Source: Kordiimonadaceae bacterium (GTDB taxonomy: Bacteria; Pseudomonadota; Alphaproteobacteria; Sphingomonadales; Kordiimonadaceae). From it: a DNA stretch of 64,000 nt. The DNA lies in assembly GCA_017640725.1 (NCBI GenBank), contig JAEPQB010000001.1, positions 806,001-870,000 on the forward strand, read 5' to 3'. The notes beneath the pieces were generated by a model. That model was not told where the DNA came from. It searched no databases and saw nothing but the letters and a program-made list of their open reading frames with translations. Position numbers and translations under genes: made by a program. This document shows, piece by piece, positions 17,327 through 26,545 of this stretch (positions within the stretch are counted from its first letter, which is position 1; each line of letters begins with the position of its first letter).

Positions 17327-18169
17327 CTATTGGCCGAACTGCTGCTTCAACCATTTGATACCGCGCACAAACGTCTCCGGAACGGCTGAGCCATGGTCGG
17401 AGTTTTCAATGATTTGCAAACCTGTGTGCGACAAGCCGGAATCAGCGGCACGTTCCAAGACAGTCATAAAACCATTTGCAAGATCCACCTCAGAGGTTTC
17501 CAGCTCACCGAGCGAGACAAAAACACCTGGCTTTGAGGTTTCCAATTTGGCGCCGTTTTGCTGTGCAAGCGTGGAGGAGAAAGCCAAGCTGATCTCATTG
17601 AATGCGGGGCTGCCCAATATATAACGATCGAAAGTATCTGGTTCTGAAAACAGCACAAAGGCCCCAAATGCCCCACCCAGTGAATAGCCCAAATAAGCGC
17701 GCTGATCATTAGCCCGATAGTTTTGTTCCACAAAACTGATCACGCCATCGCGAATGAACGACAAGTGCTCAGCGGCCTGGCCAAAGTTATATTGCGCCTG
17801 CCGCTCGGGGTTGGTTGAAGCAACCGGTGTGTAGTCGCGAAACCGGCTCACAAATTCGCGTTCGTCTCCGACGTCCAGCTGCCAACTAATGCCAACCAGT
17901 ATCACCTCTGGCATCAAATATTCGGTTGTGCCAGACAGCAAGTCCATGTGCCACTTTGCATCAGTGGTATAGATCACAGGGTATCGTTTTTCCGGGTTTT
18001 CCCGGTAGCTTTCCGGCAGTTTGATATAGAGAGCATACTGCCGATCGTTCGCTTTATCTTCAATTGGGACCACTTCACTTCTTGGCATCCCAAATGGCTC
18101 AAGCCCTGATACCGCGGTGCTTGTCAAGCTCCACACGGTGAGCACTAGCAGCGCCGTTGCATACTTCAT
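17327..18169 (-). CDS. Secreted esterase, Fes/IroE-like alpha/beta hydrolase
   Basis: A 280-residue exported alpha/beta hydrolase (COG2819-type, relatives include siderophore esterases IroE/Fes and other carboxylesterases). The signal peptide spans residues 1-22. The fold is marked by YPVIYTTDAKWHMDLLSG, LVGISWQLD, the nucleophile elbow GYSLGGAFGAFVLF (Ser in GYSLGG) and a C-terminal ENSDHGSAVP containing the catalytic His. It is the first gene of the operon and diverges from the TonB-dependent receptor, so hydrolysis of a ligand taken up or displayed by that receptor is a reasonable inference. GAGGAATGAC precedes the ATG. Confidence 0.85.
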   Translation of the reverse strand: MKYATALLVLTVWSLTSTAVSGLEPFGMPRSEVVPIEDKANDRQYALYIKLPESYRENPEKRYPVIYTTDAKWHMDLLSGTTEYLMPEVILVGISWQLDVGDEREFVSRFRDYTPVASTNPERQAQYNFGQAAEHLSFIRDGVISFVEQNYRANDQRAYLGYSLGGAFGAFVLFSEPDTFDRYILGSPAFNEISLAFSSTLAQQNGAKLETSKPGVFVSLGELETSEVDLANGFMTVLERAADSGLSHTGLQIIENSDHGSAVPETFVRGIKWLKQQFGQ

Positions 18170-18323
18170 GTCATTCCTCGCATGTTCTGTTCAGCTGTGA
18201 TTATTCAACTGTGTATCGGCGCATGGACGCATAGAAAGAAAGTTATACAACGTCCGTGCGACGAACGGTTCGCCTCACACGCTGGACTGTTAAGTTATAA
18301 CACTAACAACTTTTGACTTAGCA

Positions 18324-18342
18324 TAAGGCCAAAAGTGCCTTA
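18324..18342. promoter_or_regulatory. Small inverted repeat upstream of TonB receptor
   Basis: TAAGGC (18324-18329) and GCCTTA (18337-18342) flank 7 nt in the divergent promoter region between the esterase and the TonB receptor. A TTGACT lies just upstream. It could be an operator or part of the leader; the repeat is short. Confidence 0.3.
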
Positions 18343-18388
18343 GTCTGTCGAAATAGTTTGTTTCGATTAGTTTGTGAGTCACTTGGCG

Positions 18389-20479
18389 ATGACGTTTGTG
18401 GTTTTTTCCTTGCTTCTGACAGCTTCTGTCACGAACGCAAACATTGATACAGACACGGATAACGCGCCGGAACTAATTGAAGTTTCTGGACGTGCGCTGG
18501 ATACCATCGGCGAAGTGCTGGCGGGCTCAAGTGGCACAGTGGGCTACGAAGACTTGAAAAACCGACCCATTTCTCGGGTTGGGGAAATATTGGAAGTCGT
18601 TCCGGGACTAGTTGCAACTCAGCATTCTGGCACAGGCAAAGCCAATCAGTTTTTCCTACGCGGTTTTAACCTTGACCACGGAACTGATTTTGCCACCACA
18701 ATTGATGGCGTGCCCCTGAATATGCGATCTCATGGGCATGGTCAGGGTTATACGGACCTCAACATCCTCATACCCGAGCTGGTAGAACGCGTCGATTTTG
18801 AAAAAGGCCCCTATCACGCGGATGTTGGCGATTTTGCAACCGCCGGCAACGCCCGTATTCGCACTTATAACCGCTTGAATGGTGGCAACGGTTTGGCACG
18901 CGTTACGCACGGCAGTTACGGTTATGGCCGTGCCCTTCTCGCTGGCAGTTTTGACCTGTTTGACAATGTCCAGGTGTTGGCGGCTGTTGAAGAGGAACGA
19001 TTTGATGGCCCATTCGAGGTACCAGAGGATTTCAAAAAGCAAAATGGTCTTTTCAATGTGTCCGGTCAGACTTCAGAGTTGGACTGGCGCATCAATCTGA
19101 GTGGCTATGAAGCCAATTGGCGAGCAACAGACCAAATCCCCCTGCGCCTGGTGGAAGCAGGTGAGCTTGATTTGTTTGGATCCATTGATCCTGACCTGGG
19201 TGGCAGCACCGAACGCTATAGCGCGTCTGCAGAAATATCTGGCTGGGGGGCACGGGTCTCCGGCTATTTTGTCGACTATGATTTTCAACTGTTTTCGAAT
19301 TTCACCTACTTCCTCAACGAACCGTTTTTCTTTTTCAGCCAGTTGCCGCCAGAAAAGAGAAGCCTGAATGCGGTCACAGCCGCGCATGCACAGCCGCAGC
19401 GCGGAGATGAAATTGAGCAAGTTGATCGTCGACAGGTTTATGGCGGCGACCTCTCATATGTTTTTGCTTTAGGTCAGCAGGTCGATCTCGAACTGGGCGC
19501 AGCCTATCGCCATGACGATATCTCCGAAGTGGGCCTTCACGGAACGGCATCCCGTGTGCGACACACGCTGGTTCGTGACGATGTGGTCAGCTCCACAAGC
19601 TACAGCGGCTATGCCATCGCACGCGGCGATTTTGGGCGACTGCGCCTGGAGGCAGGCCTGCGCTCTGACACGCTTGATGTGGAGGTTACTGCAGCACGCC
19701 CTAAAAACAGCGGGGAAGCTCGCGAAACAATTTGGTCCCCCTCCGCCTCCCTTGCTTACCGTCTGTCTGACCGGGTTGAGCTGTATGCAAACTACGGCGA
19801 GGGTTTTCATTCAAATGACGCGCGCGGCGCAACGATCACCATCGAGCCGCTGACGCGTATTCCCGCTGAGCAAGTGCCACTGTTGGCCAAATCTCGCGGT
19901 GCAGAACTTGGGGTTCGGTACGAAACCTCTTCGCTAAAAACTGCGTTTGTTGGCTTTTGGCTCAACCTCGACTCTGAGCTTGTTTATGTTGGCGATGCGG
20001 GCACTGTGGAAGCGCAGGGCGGCAGTCGTCGGTTTGGTTTTGAAGCCAGCGCCTTCTGGCAGATGAATGAATGGGCTAATGTATTTGTCAATTACGCCCT
20101 GACGCGTGCCCGTTTTCGCGGCGAACAGGAAGACAGAATACCAAATGCAGTTCCCTCAGTATTGAGTGCGGGATTAAAACTTGAGCCGATCGCCGGGATC
20201 ACATCCAACTTGATCCTTCGTCATGTGGGGTCCGCGCCGCTTAATGAGGATGGCAGCGTCACATCAAATACAACCACGACGCTGAACTGGGGCGGCTTTT
20301 ATGAACACGGCAGGCTGCGTTTTGGTGTTGAAGTGTTAAACCTTCTGAATAGCCGTGCCTCTGATATTAGTTACTTCTTCGAAAGCCGACTGGAAAACGA
20401 GAGAAATCCTGTTGCAGATGTGCACGCGCACCCCCTTGTGCCGCGGCAGGTTCGTGTTTCCATTGGGCTGATTATTTAG
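18389..20479 (+). CDS. TonB-dependent outer-membrane receptor
   Basis: A 696-residue TonB-dependent receptor. After the signal peptide (MTFVVFSLLLTASVTNA) there is a TonB-box-like ELIEVSG, then the plug domain with ISRVGEILEVVPGLVATQH, FFLRGFNLDHGTDFATTIDG and the His-rich SHGHGQGY. A 22-strand barrel follows and ends in the usual aromatic/hydrophobic strand RQVRVSIGLII. A GTG 15 nt upstream (18374) is an alternative start. The ligand is unknown; the His-rich plug segment might point to a metal or metal chelate but is also common in this subfamily. It diverges from the esterase/PD40 operon and is followed by the TolB-like/TPR gene. Confidence 0.9.
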   Translation: MTFVVFSLLLTASVTNANIDTDTDNAPELIEVSGRALDTIGEVLAGSSGTVGYEDLKNRPISRVGEILEVVPGLVATQHSGTGKANQFFLRGFNLDHGTDFATTIDGVPLNMRSHGHGQGYTDLNILIPELVERVDFEKGPYHADVGDFATAGNARIRTYNRLNGGNGLARVTHGSYGYGRALLAGSFDLFDNVQVLAAVEEERFDGPFEVPEDFKKQNGLFNVSGQTSELDWRINLSGYEANWRATDQIPLRLVEAGELDLFGSIDPDLGGSTERYSASAEISGWGARVSGYFVDYDFQLFSNFTYFLNEPFFFFSQLPPEKRSLNAVTAAHAQPQRGDEIEQVDRRQVYGGDLSYVFALGQQVDLELGAAYRHDDISEVGLHGTASRVRHTLVRDDVVSSTSYSGYAIARGDFGRLRLEAGLRSDTLDVEVTAARPKNSGEARETIWSPSASLAYRLSDRVELYANYGEGFHSNDARGATITIEPLTRIPAEQVPLLAKSRGAELGVRYETSSLKTAFVGFWLNLDSELVYVGDAGTVEAQGGSRRFGFEASAFWQMNEWANVFVNYALTRARFRGEQEDRIPNAVPSVLSAGLKLEPIAGITSNLILRHVGSAPLNEDGSVTSNTTTTLNWGGFYEHGRLRFGVEVLNLLNSRASDISYFFESRLENERNPVADVHAHPLVPRQVRVSIGLII

Positions 20480-20568
20480 CCAACCAAGACAAGCAAGCTG
20501 GCAGATCATTATGTTTTCGACAATTTACAGGCGGCTAATCTGCTATAAGGTGCAAACTTTCAAACCTT

Positions 20569-22419
20569 GTGTTCACACTTAGGATCGATGCCTTGCCTGG
20601 TTCGCTCTCACCGTCGCATCAAGCAGACCCGCCATCTCAGGCAGGTCTAAGCGCCTATCGTTTCGAAATCACGGGCGGATTGTTGGTCATTTTTGCGACC
20701 ATGCTGCTTGTGGCGGTTTTTGTTGCGATTGCACCCGAACCGACCGAACAGCAAGTTGCAGTTGAAAAAGGTGTATTGGCCGTTCTGCCTTTTGACAGTG
20801 TGGGCCAGGAAAACACTGGAGCTGACCTCGCCGCAAACTTTCAAGACAGCTTGATATCTTCGCTAGCCAACATGAGCGGTGTCAAAGTGATCGCAAAGTC
20901 ATCTGTCTTGGCGTTCGTTGAAAGTCAGATGCCGTTGCATCTGATCGAACAAGAATTGGGTGCCACTGCGTATCTGTCTGGGTCGATCGAGCGCGACGGC
21001 CCGCGCGTTCGAATTCAGGCTCGCCTAACCGACACCAAAAGCGGTCTGGTAGATTGGACGAGAACCTATGACCGGGAGCTCAGCTCTGACAGCTATTTTG
21101 AAGTCCAGTCAGAGATCCTAAGCGGCATCAGTCGTTCGTTATCCAATGGCTTTAACTTTGCAGATCAGGCCAAGCTAAGCCGGCGTCCAAAAACAGACCT
21201 CGGGGCCAGCGACTTATTTTACCGGGCAAAACGAATTTTCGAGCTGCGAGAGGTGGACAACTATCTCACAGCCACTTTGGAAGAACTTGAAAAAGCATTG
21301 GTGATTGACCCTGACTATGTCAGTGCTCTGTCACTAAAAGCGCATGTGGAGTTGGCACAGTATTGGTACGCCAGCAGAGGCCGCGAGTGGATAGAAAAGG
21401 CGGACAAGACACTGAAAGCCGCAGAAGCGTTGGCGCCAGAGGACCCAGGCACGATGGTAGTTCGCGGATACTATCACTATTGGGGCTTCAGGGACTATGA
21501 CAAGGCCAGTGCCATTCTGGAACGTGCCATGGACCTGGCAGCAAACCGTTCTGACGTATGGGAACTGAGCGCATATGTTGCGCGTCGGCAGGGCCGGTTC
21601 AAAGAAACTCTGACTTACTTATCAAGAGCCCGAGAGCTAAACCCATTGGATATCGAACTTGTTACCGAGGTCATTGAAACACAAGCGACATTGGGGGCGC
21701 TACAAGACACAATTCAGTTGGGCAACGCATATCTTGAGCGATACCCAGACAATTATGATCTGATTGATAATATGGATCGCATGTGGCGACTGCGTGGCGC
21801 CCCTGACCGAGCATATGCCGTGTTAGAAAATGAAGTCGCAGCACCAAACTGGGGCTTCTACAGCAGACGAACGCGTACGGCTTTGTTGACCCAGGACAGG
21901 GGGAACATTGAACGAGCACTTCAGGACCTACGCAATCAATCAAGCGGATCGGTCGAGCATTTCCTGATTGAACGCATGTTTGCAATTGACGCAGCCAAGC
22001 TCTCGGGAAATCTCGAAGAAGTGGAGACACTGGAGCAAGAAATCAGGCAAAAAGTTGCCAACACCCCTTTCGCTTTCCAAAACGAATGGACGCCCAACGG
22101 CCTTTGGACCCCAGTGGATGTGCCAAGCTATTTGGGGGATACAGCAGCCGTTGAAGCAGCCGTGCGCGACTATGAAATGCAGTTTGCCCCTGACTATTGG
22201 CAAACTGCCCGGCATTGGTCCTCAATCGCAAGCGCGTTGGCGCGCGTAGGGCTGGTGGACGCGTCCATGAATTACATTGAACGGTATGTGACCCTTTATG
22301 GGCCACTTTCTGTGCTCCGGTTCGAAAATAACCCTGTTTACAGGGACGCACGAAAATCACCACGTTATCAGCGTCTGATTTCAGAGGCCCGCAGGTTACT
22401 GGATTTGCAGACATCATGA
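20569..22419 (+). CDS. Membrane-anchored TolB-N/TPR protein
   Basis: A 616-residue protein with a short cytosolic N-terminus, one transmembrane helix (about residues 34-54, GGLLVIFATMLLVAVFVAIA), a TolB-like/FlgO-like domain (VLAVLPFDSVGQENTGADLAANFQ through ATAYLSGSIERDG) and a long TPR-type helical region to the C-terminus. In many relatives the N-terminus carries a CadC-type winged-helix DNA-binding domain or a cyclase domain; none is seen here, so this looks like a truncated or specialised signalling/scaffold member. Translation starts at a GTG. It lies between the TonB receptor and two methyltransferases on the same strand, 89 nt after the receptor. Confidence 0.75.
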   Translation: MFTLRIDALPGSLSPSHQADPPSQAGLSAYRFEITGGLLVIFATMLLVAVFVAIAPEPTEQQVAVEKGVLAVLPFDSVGQENTGADLAANFQDSLISSLANMSGVKVIAKSSVLAFVESQMPLHLIEQELGATAYLSGSIERDGPRVRIQARLTDTKSGLVDWTRTYDRELSSDSYFEVQSEILSGISRSLSNGFNFADQAKLSRRPKTDLGASDLFYRAKRIFELREVDNYLTATLEELEKALVIDPDYVSALSLKAHVELAQYWYASRGREWIEKADKTLKAAEALAPEDPGTMVVRGYYHYWGFRDYDKASAILERAMDLAANRSDVWELSAYVARRQGRFKETLTYLSRARELNPLDIELVTEVIETQATLGALQDTIQLGNAYLERYPDNYDLIDNMDRMWRLRGAPDRAYAVLENEVAAPNWGFYSRRTRTALLTQDRGNIERALQDLRNQSSGSVEHFLIERMFAIDAAKLSGNLEEVETLEQEIRQKVANTPFAFQNEWTPNGLWTPVDVPSYLGDTAAVEAAVRDYEMQFAPDYWQTARHWSSIASALARVGLVDASMNYIERYVTLYGPLSVLRFENNPVYRDARKSPRYQRLISEARRLLDLQTS

Positions 22420-22498
22420 TGATCCGAACAGTTTTCCCGAAACGCCGCTTTTGAGAGCTTCAACAAATAATATCATCCCATCCATAGAGGTCCGAATA

Positions 22499-23344
22499 AT
22501 GATTAGAACCACCAAGATATTGGTCAGCGCATGTGCAGCACTTTGGCTCGCAAACGGCGCTTTCGCCCAAGAGGCACCTTCTGCAAGTGTTGTTGAGCAG
22601 GCTATTGCTTCCAATGCAGACCGATTGCCCGGCGACGCCGACAGAGACAGCGCACGCCATCCGGCGGAACTGATTGCTTTTCTGGGACTGACACCGAACA
22701 TGACGGTCGCCGAAGTCAATCCCGGGGGTGGCTGGTATTCTCGCATTCTGGCGCCGTACGTCAGGGGCCGAGGCCGGTATGTTGGCCTCGAACACCACCC
22801 TGACATCTACAAGGATCGCTACCCAAATTATGCTGAAGGGCTACGCGCCTTCCCGGGCAAAGTGAAAGACAACCCTTCCCTATTCGGCGACAAAGCAATC
22901 GGAGCTTGGATTCCATCTGATGCCGGTCTGCCCGCCGCATCGAATTCACTGGATGTGGTGATTGCGGTTCGGGCTCTGCATAATTGGATTGAGGCTGATT
23001 TCTTTGACGCCGCCGCAGATCAGGTTTGGCAAATGCTTAAACCAAATGGCGTTTTTGGGGTTGTGCAACATCGTATTGACGAGGATTTTGACGGGTCTTT
23101 TGAAGACGCGATCGCCAAAGGTCGCTGGAAACAATCGGATTTGATTAAAGCGATCGAAGCTCAAGGTTTCGAATTTGTTGCCGCTTCTGAAATGAACGCC
23201 AACCCTCGGGATACCAAAGACTACCCAGAAGGCGTCTGGACTTTGCCTCCCTCCTATGAGTTGGGTGACAAAGACCGGGAAAAATACGCCGCCATAGGGG
23301 AAAGCGACCGTATGACTTTGAAGTTCAGGAAAGTTGCGCGCTAA
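22499..23344 (+). CDS. SAM methyltransferase with an export signal
   Basis: A 281-residue class I SAM-dependent methyltransferase-like protein with an N-terminal signal peptide (MIRTTKILVSACAALWLANG followed by AFAQ). The Rossmann core shows VAEVNPGGGWYSRILAPYV (motif I), GLEHHPDIY, and LDVVIAVRALHNW (motif IV region). SAM is cytosolic, so an exported member is odd, yet this exported group recurs in alpha- and gammaproteobacteria. It may act on a substrate during export or may have lost methyl transfer. It follows the TolB-like/TPR gene by 79 nt. Confidence 0.78.
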   Translation: MIRTTKILVSACAALWLANGAFAQEAPSASVVEQAIASNADRLPGDADRDSARHPAELIAFLGLTPNMTVAEVNPGGGWYSRILAPYVRGRGRYVGLEHHPDIYKDRYPNYAEGLRAFPGKVKDNPSLFGDKAIGAWIPSDAGLPAASNSLDVVIAVRALHNWIEADFFDAAADQVWQMLKPNGVFGVVQHRIDEDFDGSFEDAIAKGRWKQSDLIKAIEAQGFEFVAASEMNANPRDTKDYPEGVWTLPPSYELGDKDREKYAAIGESDRMTLKFRKVAR

Positions 23345-23415
23345 GCACTTTTTGCATCGGACGCGTTAATCGGCACGCTGCTGAACGCATTCCACCGAAC
23401 AATGAGGCAAAACCT

Positions 23416-24186
23416 GTGAGCGAACGCAAGCATTCAGCACTGTATCGATATGTCGAGCGGATTCAGGGTGACCGCCCATGGGGTGCGGTGCTGGATGCAG
23501 GCACCGGCGTAAACTCTCTCAGCTGGTTGACAGGCCTGGAAACTGATCGCTGGACCGCTGTTACGGGATCTATAAGAGAAGCCAACTGGGTTCGCGGCGC
23601 CATCAAAACGGCTTTCCGATCACAGGACAAGTTTTTGGAAGGCAACTGGGCAGACCCGGATCTCTTGCAGGGCGAGGCGTTTGATACGGTGCTGGCGGAT
23701 TATCTGCTAGGTGCCATCGATGGGTTCGCACCCTATTTCCAACAGTGTCTTTTCCAGCGCTTGCGACCGCTCACGCGTGGTCGGCTCTATGTCACAGGCC
23801 TTGAGCCCTATGTACCAACACTCAGGCCTGAAACCAAAGCAGGTCAGCTCATTTGGGAAATTGGGAGATACCGCGACGCCTGCGTACTGCTTTCAGGACA
23901 AAGGCCCTACAGGGAGTATCCCGCTCAATGGGTGGTCGACAACCTCGCCCGCTCAGGTTTTGCGGTTCAAAGCGTAAAACACTTCAAAATCAGCTACAAA
24001 AAACGGTTTGTGAACGCCCAGATAGACTTGGTGTTGCCGGGACTGGAGAAACACAAAGATCGTACGCTCGTCGATGCGCTAAAAGCGCACGGTGAAGCTC
24101 TTCGTGCTGAGGCGTTGGCTTTGGTTGAAACTGAGGGGGCACTCAAACACTGTCGCAACTATGTGATTGTAGCGGAACCTGTTTAG
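23416..24186 (+). CDS. Class I SAM-dependent methyltransferase
   Basis: A 256-residue cytosolic protein. VLDAGTGVNSLSWLTGL (residues 25-41) is motif I of a class I methyltransferase, followed by an acidic strand end and AFDTVLADYLLGAID (motif IV region). The C-terminal half (LVDALKAHGEALRAEALAL) is helical. The substrate is not evident. Start is a GTG with GAGG 9 nt upstream. It is the last plus-strand gene of the TonB block, and its 3' end lies 3 bp from the convergent LysR gene. Confidence 0.78.
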   Translation: MSERKHSALYRYVERIQGDRPWGAVLDAGTGVNSLSWLTGLETDRWTAVTGSIREANWVRGAIKTAFRSQDKFLEGNWADPDLLQGEAFDTVLADYLLGAIDGFAPYFQQCLFQRLRPLTRGRLYVTGLEPYVPTLRPETKAGQLIWEIGRYRDACVLLSGQRPYREYPAQWVVDNLARSGFAVQSVKHFKISYKKRFVNAQIDLVLPGLEKHKDRTLVDALKAHGEALRAEALALVETEGALKHCRNYVIVAEPV

Positions 24187-24189
24187 CCC

Positions 24190-25038
24190 CTAGGCGCACA
24201 GCACTTTTTCAACCAGATCGATAAGGACATTTAGTGCGGGTTCGTTCTTGTGGTGCTTGGGATAAAGAGCATGCAGCGGAACCGTGTCGAGCTTGAATTG
24301 AGACAGTTGGACTAACCTGCCACACTCAATCAGTGGGTTGGCTATATGTCCCGGCATCTCCGCATAAGCCAAGCCCGCAATCACGCTCGGCAAAAGGGCG
24401 GTAAAAGTGTTAGCGCTAACCTTCGCACGTGGCGTCACATTGAATGGCTGACCTTTGAATTGCCCCGACAACCCTAGAGATCGACCTGTCATGTGAGCGA
24501 AGGCAGCTTTCTCAAGATCTCGAACATCCTCAATTTCATTCGCAAGGTCTGGTGCTGCCGCCAAAAGTAATCCGCCACTGCGCAATTTGCGGGCGACAAG
24601 ATTACTTTCTTTTAACGGACCTGACCTTATCGCCAGGTCAAAGTCAGCCTCCACCAAACCAAGCAGATTGTCATCACCAACAATCTCGACGACAGTTTCC
24701 GGGAACTGCTCCTGAAATTTCGTGGTGGCCTCAGGCAAAATAGAGATGCTCATTTCAAGCGTGGCGGTTACCCGCAGCCGGTTCCGGGATGCTTTGTCGA
24801 TGTAGCAGTCGTCAACGGCCCGCACGACTTCTTTCAGTTTCAACAGTGTATCCTGAGCTTGCTCAACTGCAGAGATACCGCGTCCTCCTCGAACGATCAG
24901 TCGTTGGCCCAATTCAGCTTCGAGTTCTTTTATGCGCCGACTGATCGTTGACGGCGGCACACCAAGCTTCAGTCCAGCCGCTGAGAGGCTTCCAGTTTCC
25001 AGCGCCAGCAACACGGTACGAACGGCATTGATATTCAC
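24190..25038 (-). CDS. LysR family transcriptional regulator
   Basis: A 282-residue LysR regulator. The N-terminal winged helix is LLALETGSLSAAGLKLGVPPSTISRRIKELEAELGQRL, and the effector domain follows with LAIRSGPLKESNLVARKL. The C-terminus is of the usual length for the CrgA/DhcR-like group. It diverges from the NmrA/VOC pair, and a T-N11-A palindrome lies 11 bp before its start, so it probably controls that pair and itself. Confidence 0.93.
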   Translation of the reverse strand: MNINAVRTVLLALETGSLSAAGLKLGVPPSTISRRIKELEAELGQRLIVRGGRGISAVEQAQDTLLKLKEVVRAVDDCYIDKASRNRLRVTATLEMSISILPEATTKFQEQFPETVVEIVGDDNLLGLVEADFDLAIRSGPLKESNLVARKLRSGGLLLAAAPDLANEIEDVRDLEKAAFAHMTGRSLGLSGQFKGQPFNVTPRAKVSANTFTALLPSVIAGLAYAEMPGHIANPLIECGRLVQLSQFKLDTVPLHALYPKHHKNEPALNVLIDLVEKVLCA

Positions 25039-25048
25039 GTGAGTGATC

Positions 25049-25065
25049 TTTGCATTTTTCGCAAA
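25049..25065. promoter_or_regulatory. LysR-type operator
   Basis: TTTGC (25049-25053) and GCAAA (25061-25065) form a 17-bp interrupted palindrome of the T-N11-A kind in the 108-bp gap between divergent LysR and NmrA genes. A further GCAAA half-site lies near 25092. Confidence 0.5.
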
Positions 25066-25146
25066 CCTTGTTTTCTTTTTTTCGTTCTACGCAAATTATA
25101 GGCTTTTCGGTACGGTGGCTGCAAACGATTTGAGGGGATCGAGGGA

Positions 25147-26025
25147 ATGAATAATCCAACAATTGCAGTTGTCGGGGCAACCGGTTCGCAAGGCGGTTCC
25201 GTGGTGCGCTACCTTAAGCAAAAAGGGCCGTTTAAGGTTCGCGCGCTCCTGCGTGAAGGGTCCAGTTATGATGGCCCGGCGGATGAAGCCGTGGTGGGCA
25301 ATCTGGATGATGTGCATTCCATGACCGGTGCTCTGGAGGGAGCATACGGTGTATTTGTCGTGACAAACTTCTGGCAGGAAGGCACCAACGAGATCGCGCA
25401 AGCCGAAAACGCTATCGAGGCTGCGCGAACTGCAGGTGTTTCCCATTTTGTTTGGTCGTCTTTGCCCAATGTTGAGGCCATCTCATCCGGAAAATGGACA
25501 GTGCCGCATTTTACGGACAAAGCGAAAGCAGATGCTATTGTCGCCACTGCGGGATTTCCTAAGTTCACCATCACCCAGCCGGCATTCTATTTTGAAAATT
25601 TCGTTCGCGATATGGCCCCAACAGATCTGGACGGCGGTGCCAAAGGTTGGGTTATTCCCATAGACCCTGATGCCCGCGTCATCCATATGGCTACGATTTC
25701 AGAATATGGTCGCCTGGTGGCAGCAGCATTCTCTCATCCGGAAGCTGCGAACGGCCAAACTCTGTCGATGGCTGCGGGCCTATATAGTTTCAACGACATT
25801 GCGGCGGCATTCAGTGAGGGCGGAGAAAAACATTCGGTTACTCAGGCACCCCTGGAAACCTATGAAAACTTTTACCCCGGCGCAGATGAAATTGGGCAGA
25901 TGTTGAGCTATTTTCAGGATCACACATACATGGGACCTGGTGCCCAGCCGCGCATTGATGCCGCCAATGATCTGGTCGGAGGCCCATTTACGACATTTGC
26001 AGACTGGCTAGCGCAAAACCGATGA
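25147..26025 (+). CDS. NmrA/HSCARG-like NAD(P)-binding protein
   Basis: A 292-residue protein of the atypical short-chain dehydrogenase NmrA group. The dinucleotide-binding motif is AVVGATGSQGGSVVRYL, followed by VRALLREGSS and GAYGVFVVTNFW. The active-site Tyr-x3-Lys of ordinary SDRs is not apparent, as expected for NmrA proteins, which act as NADP sensors or quinone reductases. It diverges from the LysR gene and is followed 82 nt later by a glyoxalase-fold gene. A role in detoxifying electrophiles is inference. Confidence 0.87.
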   Translation: MNNPTIAVVGATGSQGGSVVRYLKQKGPFKVRALLREGSSYDGPADEAVVGNLDDVHSMTGALEGAYGVFVVTNFWQEGTNEIAQAENAIEAARTAGVSHFVWSSLPNVEAISSGKWTVPHFTDKAKADAIVATAGFPKFTITQPAFYFENFVRDMAPTDLDGGAKGWVIPIDPDARVIHMATISEYGRLVAAAFSHPEAANGQTLSMAAGLYSFNDIAAAFSEGGEKHSVTQAPLETYENFYPGADEIGQMLSYFQDHTYMGPGAQPRIDAANDLVGGPFTTFADWLAQNR

Positions 26026-26107
26026 TTTTCATGACTAACTCCATGCAGAAAGGTGCATAGATTGGCCACCGACTTTGTCTCAAACTATCGGAATTTTAGG
26101 GAATGAC

Positions 26108-26503
26108 ATGAAAGAAATAACTCGTATCAACCATGTTGGGCTGCGCGTACGTGACATGAACGTATCACGGGAATTCTACGAAAAACTTGGGTTTGAATTT
26201 ATTGTTGGACCGGTTGGCCCCGAACCCGTGGCTATTGTTGAACACCCATGCGGTGTGAATATCAACTTGATACTCAACGCCTCTGAGGACGCTTCCCCCA
26301 AAAACGTTCTGATGGACTATGATCAGAAAAACACTGGCTATACGCACATTGCGCTTGAAATCACTGACGCTGATAGCGTGCTTAAGCAGCTACAAAGTCA
26401 TGGCATTGAAATCACGGAAACCGTTGAATATGGCGGCGCTTACTTCTTTTTTGCGCGCGACCCGGATGGCAATGTGATTGAGCTTCACAAGCCGGCCAAT
26501 TGA
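26108..26503 (+). CDS. VOC family glyoxalase-like protein
   Basis: A 131-residue protein of the lactoylglutathione lyase-like VOC family. INHVGLRVRDMNVSREFYEKLGF starts the first module with the His ligand, YTHIALEITDADSV starts the second, and FFFARDPDGNVIELHKP carries the terminal Glu ligand. AGGGA lies 6 nt before the chosen ATG; a TTG 33 nt upstream would add residues with no family similarity. It probably shares a transcript with the NmrA-like gene. Confidence 0.87.
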   Translation: MKEITRINHVGLRVRDMNVSREFYEKLGFEFIVGPVGPEPVAIVEHPCGVNINLILNASEDASPKNVLMDYDQKNTGYTHIALEITDADSVLKQLQSHGIEITETVEYGGAYFFFARDPDGNVIELHKPAN

Positions 26504-26545
26504 ACCACTAAGGTCACCGACGACTAACCATGGATGAGAGATTGG

